From: Rhodamnia argentea
Taxonomy: Eukaryota > Streptophyta > Magnoliopsida > Myrtales > Myrtaceae
Assembly: GCF_020921035.1 (NCBI RefSeq)
Contig: NC_063157.1
Coordinates: 7,843,501-7,907,500, forward strand
Length of the DNA stretch: 64,000 nucleotides
Direction of reading: 5' to 3'
This document shows positions 12,414 to 27,770 of the stretch, in pieces. The first letter of the stretch is position 1, and the number at the start of each line of letters is the position of its first letter. The notes under the pieces were generated by a model. The model did no database searches and had not been told where the DNA came from. It saw only the letters and a program-made list of their open reading frames with translations. The position numbers and the translations under genes were made by a program.

Positions 12414-13222
12414 CCCATCTTCACACACATTGATAATGTGGATGTGCAAGTAAGTCCATGCATCTCGAACTTGGACTAACAGGTGATTGTACACCTGCTA
12501 GATACTTCTAATCATTAATTATTCAAGAAGTCAAGAGTTTTAGTCATGTGGAGACCATCTAGGTCAAGAAATAATCAAAGATCACCTCCTGACAGATGTT
12601 CAGGGAATTGATCTTTTTAAATGACCAAAAGGTCCTTTGATCATATATATGAAGATTTGCATGTTATTTTCATGTCAGAAATTATGGGACAACTCCTTTT
12701 CCTTATGTCTCCTGTCTTATAGTAATGTGAATGAGTGGTAACACTTTGTATTTTGCCTAGCAGAATGATAATAAGTGTGTGACTGGTCAGGTGTAAAGTC
12801 GAGAAAATCAATGCTTCCGTTCAGGTCATATAGATATGTCGTAGGAATTCTGGAATAGGTACTGTGGATAAGCCGGTGAATTTATAGATTAGCATTTAAC
12901 CTTTCACCAGGATAAGTATGCGTATCCCTCCTCGCTTGTATAATATTCTCCTAATCTTTCCTGACAATCTAAGGATGGAGGCACTCTGTTCAATAACTAC
13001 AAGTTTGCTTTTTCTTAACTTTTTTGGAAATACAGTTACCATGGAAACTTCTCATTAAGACACCACAAGTTTTTATGTCATGTTTAAGAAATTTTTGTTG
13101 TTTCCACGAATTGTACCTTCTTTGCTAGTATGATAAGTTCACTTTCCTGTTTTCCAGAATCTTACCAAGCAGCAACTCGTGAGCTTCAACGAATTTATGG
13201 GAAGGAGGAGTTGAAACTGTGA
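10088..13222 (+). CDS. Tify-domain-binding-domain (TDBD) type nuclear protein
   Basis: Coding exons 10088-10090 (only the ATG), 10854-11894, 11976-12041, 12120-12318 and 13158-13222 join in frame to give 457 residues (MDKSFWVAKG... to ...YGKEELKL). All introns are GT-AG. The N-terminal two thirds are polar, low in known motifs and probably disordered. The C-terminal part, from about residue 326, carries a conserved block: VRSLISTGMLDGVPVKYV, then GYLCGCQSCNYSK, then HAGCKTKHPNNHIYFENG. The Cys pattern C-x-C-x2-C followed by H-x2-C looks metal-binding. I recognise this as the plant TDBD family, described from proteins that bind TIFY factors. A nuclear regulatory role is inferred. The ATG has a good context (ACCAAAATGG after splicing). 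The far N-terminus is the least certain part. Confidence 0.8.
12374..12411. repeat. (CT)n microsatellite in an intron
   Basis: About 18 uninterrupted CT units lie 56 bases after the donor site of the fourth coding exon of the TDBD-type gene. They are likely length-polymorphic. Confidence 0.95.
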
Positions 13223-14357
13223 AAGGACTTTTCTATGTGAGTCTCGAGGAAGTCAACTTGTAATATGGTGCAATCTGGATGCGGCCCTTGTGCATAAAGC
13301 ATGTCAATCTTCAGTGTTCTGTGCCTTTTGATTATTTGCCTCCATTAGTTTCCCCTTTTCTTTTCAATTTGTAGATTCTGCAAACATTAGCTTCTTCTGT
13401 GGACAAGTAGCTACAATAGAAAAAGAGGCGGTGCGTCCCTGTTTTAGCTGAATCACATGACAACCTCCTGGTGGACTTCTTTTTGGTTGTGAAACGATAT
13501 CAAGCTACTTGCAAGTGAAGGTATGTAAATTGCTCTAACAATGAAATCCTTTGGACAAGTCTTTGTTGTGTAACCTTTCATTTCTGCTAATTAATGATGA
13601 CATCTCAGCTCGTGTGGCAACTGGCAAGTTGTGTTACGTGCACTTCTTGATGGGTCTGCCCTATTTGAGTGACAGTCGTCAGCTGGGGCTTATGGCACTA
13701 GCAGCGGTCTATTGTATAATTTTGAGTGTCCAACATTTGAAGGTCCATAAGGCATCTTTCGGGATGGCACAAGATAATGGTTGATTGATCAGCGCAGAAT
13801 CTAGGAACTGCTAGGGTTGGTACTTAGTACGATACAGGGTCAAGTTTAAAGCAGCTAGAGAGGTTCTCATTAGATCTACGATTTACAAACTGCAATTTTA
13901 TTTGTACCTTGTTCTTTGCTTGAACCCCTATTTGCGTAAGAAATTGACTACAACCAGATTTCATCTGTCTATTATACATCAGTGTTTGTTCAACACGGGA
14001 GGGTTATGACAAAACCCTGAGAAACTCTCGTATTTTGTATCAGCATCGCTCTCACATTTCATTCTCGTCACGCACAAAAAGCCCTTTTTAAATTCCACGA
14101 CAGGACCCAAGCAGAGGGAGCAAGCGAAGAGAGAACCGTCGGCTATATAGAATAAACACATTCGTCTGTCGCCACAAAGTATAAATGTTTAGAATTCGAG
14201 AGCCTACTTTCCACACACTATAAGTCCATCTGGAAAGAATCACAATTAGGAAATTACAAACACCGTGATCTTGTCATCACAATTAGTCTTTTCCCTTGCC
14301 CTTTTCTACCTTTTCAAGCCAGCGTCAAAGCCATCACAATCTCCCACTTCTTGCATC

Positions 14358-17689
<3,332 letters not shown>

Positions 17690-17960
17690 TCCAATTCCAG
17701 GTACCTGCGCCCAAAAATCCGGCCACGCACCTTAAGACAAAGCCTCGGCAAATCGATCGATGGAAGAACCAGCACAGACAAAATCGAATCGCAGAAGAGA
17801 GAGAGAGAGACCGGATCAGAGACGAAGAGATTCTAGAGAGAGAGAGGGAGGGAGAGCGAAGGTCTCCAAGTGTCAGAAATGGAGGTCCATGCAGATTTAG
17901 AGAGAGTGAGAGAGAAGAGAAGAGAAGAGAGAGACAGGACCAAAATAGGGGAAACAACCT
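17690..17960 (-). promoter_or_regulatory. CT-rich leader and promoter region of RABE1
   Basis: On the coding (minus) strand this region is strongly CT-rich (several CTCTCT tracts, 17795-17935), typical of plant leaders of housekeeping genes. No clear TATA box is visible. An AG at about 17701-17702 could be the acceptor of a leader intron. The long plus-strand open frame here is a by-product of GA repeats. Confidence 0.45.
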
Positions 17961-20900
17961 TGATCGGCTCACCTCCCTCAAGGCGCAAGCGAAGCTGCTC
18001 CGACAATGGTGGGTTGGCTAAAATGCGCACTCCGTGCGTTTTGCGCGTTTGTATCATTATTCTTTTCGTTATTTCTTTTATTTTATTTTTTGCCTCCTCC
18101 TAATTTATAATCGATTTTCCCTTTTTTAACAATAAAAGAGGGGAAAAAAAAAACAAAAAAGAAGGGCGATCCCCTTTTTCCCCCTCTCTTTCTTTTCTTC
18201 TCCCTACACAACTCGCGGTGTGCGCAAGTCGCCCCCTTGCGCACTCTAGCAATTCGGGCCGACCGACCAATCCGGTTCTTCTGAGACTTCCCTCCACCCA
18301 ATTATCAACCAAATTGACGCCACGTGCCACCAAAACAGATGTTCATTAAGAGTACACGAATTAAAATAGTGGGACGATTGATTCGACCATCGCCGCGCAA
18401 ATTCATCCCTGAACTTTTTTAAAAATCTCGATTTAATATCGCTCTTTTGTAATCCGCAGGCCCTGTCAGGTGACCCTTTCCGACATGCAAATTCGAGTTT
18501 TTTCGGCGCGGCAACTGGAGCAACCCGAGAAGGATGGAAACCAATTGTAATTTATGGACAGCAAGCACGTATTTGGCGGCCTGCTTGCCTGATTCAAACC
18601 GATTTGCATAAGGTACAAGCGAAACGGATCGACCGAATCGGTAACCGCCCTAATCGGACCGACCATTTCGATCTAGTGCTCGATTCCATAAAATTGGAAC
18701 GGATAATTCCCGGTCCGGTTTCAAGTTCTAGGGAAAATCAGACTAATTAGTTTTTTTTTCATTTATTTTTTATTTCTTGCATGTAAACCTAATAATCCAT
18801 TCGACCGAAAAAAAAAACCTAATAATCCACATGTTATTTATCTAATTTTAATCACTATAGTAAAATTAAAGTTTGTGTTACTCATTTCTATAAATAATTT
18901 ACTGATTTCATTGAACCGTTAGGGAATCGGTCCGGGCTAAAAATCGATCATCCCACTTCCTTAGATTGAGCGAAGACCAGGCATCTAAATTTGCAACAGC
19001 CACGTGGCGAAGGTGGCGGGCGAGTCCCGCAGCGTTGCAATGTGAGCCTGGGCTTTTATTTTATTTTTTTCCCCCTTTGGTCAACCAGAGAGCCTTAGTC
19101 AACTTTGACCAGACCAGACCCCCGCGTGCTTCTCAGACCCCTACGTTGTCTACTCCTCGTTGATAGCGGTCATCAGCTGGGGACATAACGGCGCCGTTAG
19201 TGCGGTGACATTCTTCATCTCATTCAATCTCATTTATATATTTCGACCCCAAAAAAAAAAATGTCATTTATGTAATTATTCTTTTCTTCTTCTTTCGAGT
19301 CAGCTTTTCTAGTACAAATGCAAATGGGAATGGTCGTGGATCGCAATACAAGCACCTGTCTCAATATTGACTGGGTTAGCTTCGCCAACCACAGGCAAGG
19401 GCATCAAGATCATAGCTCTTGTCCAGATTTGACTTGGGTCACGACCCTCGCCTGGTGGTCGAGGGTCACCAGCCCTTTATAGTGAAAAAAAAAGAAAAGA
19501 CAAACAAAAAAAAGACTATTCACGCCGGCATCGATCATACCAAATAAAACAGCTGATATTCATATTAGCAATTTATAAGTCAAATTTGGTCGAAATGACT
19601 AAATTGACAAATTATTGAAATGTTTAGAGTTAATAGAACCGAATAATTTGCCGTACAATAAGTTTAGGACTTGTTGGACAATTATCCCGAGCAAATAGTG
19701 TTCAACATCCGCCGTTCATTTGTTTTCCTTTTTATAGCGCGGAGTGTTCGAGCTTTTGCATTATTAATTCTTACGAACGCATGCAAATCGCACCGACCAT
19801 ATGCGTATTGGGTAAAACTTTATCGACAACGGTGTGGGCATGGCTTCACCGATGTTAGTTGAGTAGGAGATGCTACAATTCAAAATTAGAACAGGCCGCA
19901 TTCAAATTATGCGCTTAACCTATCAATCTATTAATAATGAATCCTATCATATCAACTTTTCATGCAATGGAATTTCATTCATCTTTTGATCAGTCTTCAT
20001 CTTATTAAAACTTCTTGTATGCTCGGACATTGCGTCCGGTTTCTATCAATCGGTTCTCTTCTCATTTTGCTTGTCCTTAATCAATGCAGTAGTTGACTCC
20101 CTCGAGCAGGTAAGACGGAGGGCTTAGAATAACGGATCGGAAGATCTGGGAACCGGAGGCTCCGGCCCGGTTCCATAAAATTGAAACCGATTATGGCCGA
20201 TCCGGTTCCGGAGGGACCTGGATTGCCAAGACTTGTCCGAATAATATTTCTTTCTAAGAAAAAAATTCCTAAATGTAAATCTAAATCTAAACCCAAGATG
20301 CTTAGGATTTTAAGTATGACTTCCGAGTTTAGTGATGGTACGATGCAATGAATGAGAGATTGCCTGGTGAAAATGTCGTTAACGAGAAGAATTTAACGAC
20401 AAATCACAAAATAAATGTGACAGATCCGGTTCTCGATTTGAGGGTGGCTCAGACCGGATGGGGAACCGATGACTCCCGGGAAGAAGCACGTTGGCCAAAC
20501 CCAACAGAAGGGTGAAACACAGGACGACACCTTTGGGCTTAGGCGAGTAGCTTTGCCATTTCTTTAGTTAGGAGAAGTAATACAACCTAAAGGGCGAATA
20601 GAAAAATTCGTGCTCCATGCGAAGTTATTGGATTACGCAGCGTGCTTTAGTATAGTCTGTTCAAGTGAGAGTGATCGTTCTGGTCAGAACCAGGAATGGA
20701 ATATTTTATTTGCATAAAGCATACTAATTGGCCTCATTATTTTCCGGTTCATCAATAGTATAAGAAGACTTATCTCTAGAATTTCTGGTCGAATCTCTTT
20801 CCCGGAGAATTATCGGTGGCCTTGCGACTCGAGTCCGGTTGCCGGAAGGTCTTTCGATGCGCGCTATCTCTTTCGGTGTCGGATTAAGGAAAAACGAAAA

Positions 20901-21050
20901 CAATGCATCCGACGGTGACGAAACAACACTAGAAAAAAAAAACAGAGAGAGAGAACACGAACATGATAATTGGTTCAAATAGATCCGAAATTAGGTAAAT
21001 GAACCCGCAGTGCGTGCAGTGCCAAAGAGGTTGCAACCACTTTTACGGAG

Positions 21051-21094
<44 letters not shown>

Positions 21095-21984
21095 GCCTTT
21101 TTCCAATCAATCCTAATCACTTAAGTTCACAAAAAAAGGTAATTGGAAGAGAAAAGAAGGGTAGGCAATCAGATTGGTAATGCTTCAAGCATATGCTTCA
21201 GAAGATCCCTCTCTCTTTTCCCTTTTAAAGCTCGGCAACTTCCATTGTCGTCACACACTCTCTCTCTCTGAGCCCTGGGAATTCCCTTTCCCGGCGGCTC
21301 CCGTTCCCATCCGAAGTCCTCCTCTCACCCCTGCCTCCCCGGCGATGGGTGCCGAGATCGGCGGTGGATGTTATCGTTGAAAGGATACTAGCTATGCAGT
21401 AGGCGTTCGTGATTTTTTGGGCAACTAAGGACCCTTTGGCATTTTGTTAGCGTATCCAGCAGCGATTATTATCAGGTTTGGTTCGGCCAGTGTTCCATCT
21501 CGACTCCAATTTCAGGGTGGGTTTTTTCGGTTTTTCTTGTCGGTTTCGAGCGATAGAAGCAGTTGTTAATCCGCCCGCCGCAGAGGAGGGCGAGGCGTAT
21601 AAAGATCGGTCACGTTCGAATTCGTTCTTCCTCGGACCCGGATGTAATGTTATCACAGGTCCAATGTAAACATCATTAGCTGCCTCTTGAATCGTGTTCA
21701 AATTTGCTCATGATTCTGAAGATATGAGCCTCTTTGATGAGTTTTTTTTTTTTTTGGAACTTTGCTAGGTGTTTGGGAGAAGTATAAAGCATGATGAATG
21801 ATGTGCACGTGGGGTAGGGGGGACCAAATTAGTGCGATTTGTGCGGACATCCTTCGGCACTTCTGACGTGGTAAAGGATTTTGTGCGCTGTTCCGAGCAA
21901 ATGGGACTTAAAACTAGTCTAACGTTTATCGTAACGGCGGGATTCGACAGCGAAAGAGCAATTCTATAGGACTTTGTGTAAATG
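17961..21984. other. Repeat-rich spacer without a supported gene
   Basis: No protein family was recognised on either strand. Related sequences around the phrase GGTTCCATAAAATTG occur at about 18610-18740 and 20110-20240, with a weaker third at 22690-22790. They are probably dispersed transposon fragments. A (GA)n tract lies at 21053-21091. The GC-rich stretch 21170-21670 looks leader-like (CT-rich, higher GC) but leads into no coding frame I can support. Confidence 0.5.
21053..21091. repeat. (GA)n microsatellite
   Basis: About 19 uninterrupted GA units. Confidence 0.95.
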
Positions 21985-22415
21985 GGGATAATTACCAAAT
22001 TAGTCATAAATTAAATCTATTATAATTGTGCTAATTTGATTTTGAACTTTTTTACATTTATACCAATTCAATCCACTTAGCCGATCTGTGCTAATGTGGC
22101 ACCGTCGGTGTTGATGTGGATTTTTTTGATAGCATTTTAAGATGTTATTTAAAGATTTATCATTTTCTTTCTCTCTTTTTTTTTCCTTTTCTTTAGGCAA
22201 GGCCCCGAGCATCGGGGAAAAAGGCCTATAGAAAAAAAATCATAAAAAAAACTAAAAAAATTATAAAATTATTATTTTAAAAAAAAGTACAGGGCGGTGT
22301 CGGCCGATCAAATGAATTGAATTAGCACGAATGCAAAAGGTTTAAAATTGAATTGGTAAAAAAATATTTAAAACTAAATTGACATAATTATAATTTTTTT
22401 TTTTTGGTAATTTCC
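21985..22415. mobile_element. Non-autonomous inverted-repeat element (MITE-like)
   Basis: The ends are imperfect inverted repeats of about 100 bp. The left arm starts GATAATTACC and contains TTGTGCTAATTTGATTTTGAAC and ACCAATTCAATCCA. The right arm read on the minus strand starts GGAAATTACC and contains the matching ACCAATTCAATTTT and GTGCTAATTCAATTCA. The middle is AT-rich and non-coding. The long arms suggest a Mutator-like or unclassified foldback family. No target-site duplication was identified. Confidence 0.6.
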
Positions 22416-24009
22416 TACGCGCAAATCTATGGTGGGTTGACATTAGAAGGAAATGTCAAGAAAATATTTTATCCAAGCCAATCTAAAAGTGGTCCGTGTC
22501 CAAAACGCATGCGGTGCTGGGAAAAGGCAAAAGGCAAAAAAAAAAAAAAAAAGCCCGATGGATCAGTTGAAGAATATTAAACAACGCGATCTATATTCAT
22601 AATCCGTTTGTTTTTGAATAATGAATAATTTGAAAAAAATTATCTTAAAAATGATGGTCTGTCTCACTCAAGATATTAACAGAGGTAAACACGATTCCAG
22701 GTAGAACTCGGAACCCGAATTGTTGGAAATAGACTCGGTTTCATTGGTTCCGGGTTCCAAAAATTAGAGAACCTGTTTCGACGCATAAGTTTCGAGGTAG
22801 GTGCACCCAGGACCTTGTAACTAGTTTTTTTTTTTTTTTTTGTATTTTTCTTGTTACGTATCTTCACGCTATCCCACGCTTTTCCATGTCATCCGATGAT
22901 GAACGTGTAATCCGAAGTCACTAGTTTGAGCTTCCATTTTTGGCTATATTTATGATTAAAATTTTTACTTTGTTAATGTTGTATGTTAATGAGTCGTGGT
23001 CAGTGGAACGTGAGAGCAAATTGTGGTCATTAAACGTTGTGATTCATTGCAATCATTCAATTAAGAATGACAAGTGGAATCTGAAACCAACATTGGTAGG
23101 ATACGTTCCATATTTCATGAACAAGGAATGCATTTCGATGGGTAAATTTCATATTTCAAATAGAACTTATATGGAACTTGAAACCACTCACTTCTACAAA
23201 ATAATTGGTTGATAAAAAATATTTTTATTCTCGAAATAAACGGAGCTTAAGAGCCGATTACAGTTCCAATCATCAATGGATACCCGATTGTAAGAGCCAA
23301 AAGCACGACCCTAGTGGGCAAAAATTACTGATATTATTCAAACTATTTTCTTAATTTCTTTTTATAGCACCAACGATGCAGATGAGTTACAAGTTATGAA
23401 CAATACTCACCAGCAAATTTAACCAAATATAAATGTGCGTGAGATTCATCTTTGTATCCCGTCCATTAAAAAAAAATTCCTCTAGTTGATGATAGAGAAA
23501 AACATTTTCTTTTATTAAGTATTTTTTAAAAGTCGGTGCTTTCGTCTAATTAAGGTTTCTTTTATTTCGCGAAAAATGAATGATCCGAAAAATATTTTCG
23601 AAAATAAATTGTTTTTATCACTTAAAAAATTTAGTGAATGAGAATTATTTTTATTATTCATAAAACATTTTAGGCATAAATTTTATCGCTGATAAAAATA
23701 TTTTTTTTAAAAATAATTATTTCAAGCAATATAAATGATAACTGAAACAAGAGCCAAAGGTAGGGGTTGGGCTCCCTCTTCTCCCTTCACCGGACATGTG
23801 AAATTTTACAAGATTTATTAAAATTCAATATTTTTTTAAAATTTTTTAGGGAAAATTAAGAAGCTTCCAAATATCGTGCTTTGACGCTGAAGTTTGGTCC
23901 GCCTCATCCTATGACAAGTCAACCATCCTCGTCCCACTTGTATATGTAAATTCAATCCTAGCCCTCAATACAAAAGTCCCTCAGGCTCAATCCGACGTTC
24001 TTAAAGCCG
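22416..24009. other. AT-rich spacer upstream of H2B copy 1
   Basis: Long A/T tracts and degenerate repeats. No domain was recognised in any frame, including the 90-residue frame at 22940-23212. The stretch around 23500-23740 has several complementary A/T segments suggestive of an old MITE, without clear borders. Confidence 0.45.
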
Positions 24010-24073
24010 CCAAGTCAGAGATCCGCGAGCTCCCCTTTCATCCAATCAGATCCAATCTCTCGCTCCTATATAA
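24010..24073 (+). promoter_or_regulatory. Histone-type promoter of H2B copy 1
   Basis: Bases 24010-24027 read CCAAGTCAGAGATCCGCG. This matches the plant histone type I element (CCACGTCANCGATCCGCG) with two mismatches; the octamer GATCCGCG is intact and the ACGTCA hexamer is not. CCAAT follows at 24042-24046 and TATATAA at 24067-24073, about 120 bases before the ATG. This module drives S-phase transcription of plant histone genes. Confidence 0.85.
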
Positions 24074-24192
24074 TCTCTCGACAAAACCCATTCTTTTCTC
24101 ATCTCAAGGTTACCCGCACCCACACGCTTCGATCGACTTCGCTACCATCTCCTCAAGTTTCTCTTCCAGAATTCGATACCTGCTAGTGCCCG

Positions 24193-24627
24193 ATGGCCCC
24201 GAAGGCGGAGAAGAAGCCCGCTGAGAAGAAGCCGGCGGAGGAGAAGAAGTCGGCGGCGGCCGAGAAGGGACCGGCGGAGAAGAAGCCCAAGGCCGGGAAG
24301 AAGCTCCCCAAGGAAGGCGGCGCGGACAGGAAGAAGAGGGTGAAGAAGAGCGTGGAGACGTACAAGATCTACATTTTTAAGGTGCTGAAGCAGGTCCACC
24401 CGGACATCGGCATCTCCAGCAAGGCCATGGGCATCATGAACAGCTTCATCAACGATATATTCGAGAAGCTCGCTCAGGAGGCCTCCAGGCTCGCGAGGTA
24501 CAACAAGAAGCCGACGATAACGTCCCGGGAGATTCAGACCGCCGTCCGGCTCGTGCTCCCCGGTGAGCTCGCCAAGCACGCCGTCTCCGAGGGAACCAAG
24601 GCCGTGACCAAGTTCACAAGCTCTTGA
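24193..24627 (+). CDS. H2B: Histone H2B, copy 1
   Basis: Intronless, 144 residues. The Lys/Ala/Pro-rich tail ([19 protein letters not shown]) is the plant H2B type, followed by the histone fold from about [20 protein letters not shown] to the end KAVTKFTSS. Lys140 of AVTKFTSS corresponds to the C-terminal mono-ubiquitination site of plant H2B. It pairs with H2A in the nucleosome. From [10 protein letters not shown] to the stop the protein equals copy 2 at 41461. The tail differs: G for A after AEK, and ADRKKRV where copy 2 has [11 protein letters not shown]. The 3' UTR shares TGGTAGATAGGCTTAATTTT with copy 2. High GC and strong G/C-ending codon bias mark a highly expressed gene. Confidence 0.97.
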   Translation: MAPKAEKKPAEKKPAEEKKSAAAEKGPAEKKPKAGKKLPKEGGADRKKRVKKSVETYKIYIFKVLKQVHPDIGISSKAMGIMNSFINDIFEKLAQEASRLARYNKKPTITSREIQTAVRLVLPGELAKHAVSEGTKAVTKFTSS

Positions 24628-25729
24628 GCGAGGAGAGTAAGTTCCGTGCGATGGATCGTCCGGTGGATTGTGGCGGCGTTTGGTAGATAGGCTTAATTTT
24701 TAGCTGATTAGGGTTCCGAATTTAGTCTGTTTTCTTTTTCTTTTTTATTTTTTTGCATTTTTCGTTTTTATAAAGTGTCATATGAATGGATCCTGTTGGG
24801 AATGACTCATGAACTATTGGTCGATGATAGATCTGTTACAATACCCTACTTTACTTATTACTCTATGACTCGACTTTCCTTGCATCCTCAAGTTCTTTTA
24901 ACGCTTCGAAGTGTGAAATGATTGATGAAAGTTGAAATTTTTACTGAAGGTGTTCATGAGAATTGGTATGGATTTCAAAGTCCTTTAAGGTGTTTTGCTG
25001 AATCATTATTCAAGTAATGGTTTTCTCTTGGGAATTCGATTGGATGTTTCTTCCATTTGCTAGGCCTAAGTTCGGTGAAAGACACGTAGTTTAAGGTGGA
25101 GACTGTGATGTAGTGGACGTGCTGTTGCTGCGAAGTTGAGAGCAGAATATATTTTTCCCTTTGAATGGGAGGGGTGTCTCTTATTTGGTCCTTGATGGCT
25201 TGTGTTGCACCATTTGAAGAGACTAATGACTATGGGAGGTGCTTTTATGATGGGGGAATTTTATGGCATGCTTGCAGGGACAAGCAGCTATGAAGAAAGG
25301 ACATTTTGCTGAAACCCTTGCCATGCCAAAGGGGTTGCAAGGAAGGTGATTTGTTTTGCTATTGCTTACTTGCTAAGGGAAGTCCGATTTTGGGATGGAT
25401 TATAGAATAACCTGTCTGCCTCTGTAAAAAACGTGTGCGGAGTATGATCTAAATTTTGGGCTTAGAACCTAAATTTGTGAAATACTTGAAGAAAGTAAGT
25501 ATGAATTCTTCTCTTCTGAAGACATAAGAAACCTCAAAAGTAAAGTTATGACTCGAAGTGTGGACTTGGTCAAGCTCCATTTTTTTTGGCCAGATCTTGT
25601 CATTTGAGAACAAGTGAGCATCGTCCCCCAGTTTAGATGTTGAGTTCATAATAACAGTTGGATTTATTGGATCCCTGTTCTTTTAAGTGATATGAACCCG
25701 CTTGCTTCTGAAGATCATCATCATCACAC
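24628..25729. other. H2B 3' UTR and spacer inside the duplicated block
   Basis: The first 150 bases resemble the 3' UTR of H2B copy 2. Further matches to the 41.9-43.6 kb spacer are scattered, for example CGATGATAGATC near 24821. No gene was recognised. Confidence 0.6.
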
Positions 25730-27224
25730 ATGGCCGAACGGCTCTGCTGTGAGCTATTTCTGAGTAGTAAAACTCCCTCCCTCTCTCTTCGTCTCCAAAG
25801 TCATTTATCACCCTTTAGTCTCGTGCATATCTAACTCTGCTTTACTTCATTCTTTCCAGTATTTTTCCTCTTAAATTATTTAGGATCGTCGTGCTACACC
25901 TTGGAGGAATGACCGAGAATTTTTCACCATTCCGCTTGGTGCATCTGGCTTGATCCTTATCAGAGAGCACAAGGTTTATCGACCTTGGTATCTGGACTTT
26001 GTAGTCAGAATGATCAAGTACCGGGAGGCTGAAAGGTTTCGGTTTCGCTGCTTATGAGGACAGAGCACTGAAGGCCTCAAGCAGAAGGGTATTCTTCTTC
26101 TCTTCTTACTTTTAGGTGCCATTGGATGCGATTGTTTTTTCATGAAAATCTTGCTTCTTATCAATTGAATTTGGGGTCACCAATATTTTGGTAGTCTGTG
26201 TGGGAGTGATTTATCCGACACAAAAATGAAATCTGCGGAAATTTTTCTGGGTATAATTAATATGTGGAGTTTCCGGGTCTCTAGAATAATCGATTCACGT
26301 TGAAACCATCTTAGGAAGCCTTTCTTAGGCGGCTATGGATGACCTGTTGGAGCACTAGAATGGGATGTATCTGGATGTGATATAATATGATTTTGAGTCT
26401 TGACCAACAGCTTGTATCTGCAAATGGTTTCTCAATAGAGGGGTGATTGCACTATTTTCTTGATGCTTGGTTTGTTGGGAAGCGGTAGTGGCCTCATTAT
26501 CCGTTTTTCTGTATCGTCCCTTTAGATTAATTTAGCGGCTATGTTTTCGAATTTGTGTTATAGCGAGGTGGAGTTTATTATCCGTAAGCTGCATTACATC
26601 AAGTAAAGAAATAAATAGATCGAAATTATGATCCATAAGCTGCATTACGTTAGGTAAAGAAAGAAAGAAATTGAAACTCTGGTTATGTCTTGCTTGGTCG
26701 TGTAATTACTGTCAAGTTTGACAGACTGAGGAGAAATTGCCTATTTCGTTGAAGATGCATTTTTCTGTTATATTGAATATGCAATGAAAGCAGTGGGGAG
26801 GCTGTCGGAGTTGCTTATGATGCCCTAATCTCCTTTCCATGATTCAACAATTGTCCTTGTAGTCATTACTTCTTATGGTGATAGTGCTCAATTTATTTAG
26901 GTTGTGATTTGAGGTGGTTCTGTTGTAATTTATGTGAGGTTGCTTTGCTCTACCATTCGCACAAATATCAATATACTTATGTTGCTCAGTTCTCTGCTTT
27001 TCTACTTCTACTCCGATCTCTCTCCTCCTATGAGCTTTAGAGACATGTTCCTTGAGAGTTTATTCTTGAAAAGAAGATGAAACATTCACATGCTCTTTCC
27101 TGTTTGGCAATCAAGAATCCGACAATAGCTTCTCTTCTTTTCCGGTAGGCAGTTGTGAGAACTTTAAGCTTGTATGCAGATTGTTGATGGAAGGCTTATC
27201 CTAGCGGAACCGGCACAAGCTTGA
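25730..27224 (+). pseudogene. Dead copy of the small RRM-protein gene at 43.6 kb
   Basis: All four exons of the intact gene at 43614-45216 can be found in order, with the same splice positions. Exon 1 is 25730-25766 (MAERLCCELFLS). Exon 2 starts at 25884, keeps CYTLEE, then hits TGA at 25910-25912 and loses the rest of the frame. Exon 3 starts at 26005 and lacks several bases before KGFGF plus about 15 inside the exon, shifting frame into TGA. Exon 4 starts at 27180 and reads IVDGRLILAEPAQA, then TGA at 27222-27224, cutting off the last 15 residues. It sits 1.1 kb after H2B copy 1, just as the intact gene follows H2B copy 2. A spliced product could not make a complete RRM. Confidence 0.85.
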
Positions 27225-27371
27225 ATACCTAAAAAGACTGCAGACTCATTGGCGCTAATTTCGCTTGAAGAGTATTCTTCCCAAGGCGCCAAAAGCAAAA
27301 GCATTGATTCATTTTTCAGAGTATGATGATGATAGTTATGCATGGCGCAGTAATTTGTTTTGGCGGTTAGG

Positions 27372-27770
27372 TTTGAAAGTTCACAAATTTCAAGTCAAAT
27401 TTCTATGAGGAATTTTCACAAACATCTAGCGGGCAACCATGACCAATTCAAAATTTATTTCATTATTCCAGCTCCACCCGTCGTCTCTGAACTGCAGAAT
27501 CAAATTAACCCAAAACGGGTTTTGAAGTAATTTAATCTTCTCTGAATTTTACCAATCTTGTTCCTCTTATCTAATCTTTCATATTTGCTCTTATCTCAGA
27601 TTGAAACAGACCCTCGCCACACTACAAGTAGGAACTTGCAAAGGAGCAGTCGCGAGGGAGAGAGGGAGCAGTTGCCGAAGGAAACTGGCAGGGAGCCCAG
27701 AGTCTTGTTTTTTAGAAGGGGTAAATTTAGATTTCTAATAAGCTTCTGAGGGCAAAAAGGAAAACTGATA
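27372..27770. repeat. Direct repeat, copy A
   Basis: About 400 bp closely resembling 36975-37424 in the same orientation. Shared stretches include AGGAATTTTCACA, CTGAACTGCAGAATCAAATT, CAGACCCTCGCCACACTA and GGTAAATTTAGATTTCTAAT (GGTAAATTTGGATTTCTAAT in B). It lies just downstream of the RRM pseudogene. No terminal inverted repeats or coding content. Weaker resemblance continues past 27770 (TTTGCCAAGCTCCCCAAATTT). Confidence 0.85.

Noticed and set aside
12377-12479. C-terminal LSLSLS extension of the TDBD-type frame
   Set aside because: Reads through the donor site into the intronic (CT)n repeat; the spliced exon at 13158 gives the proper end.
24142-24579. 145-residue antisense frame opposite H2B copy 1 (and similar ones opposite copies 2 and 3)
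   Set aside because: Leu/Arg-rich product that mirrors Lys/Glu/Ala codons of the histone; no promoter or domain.
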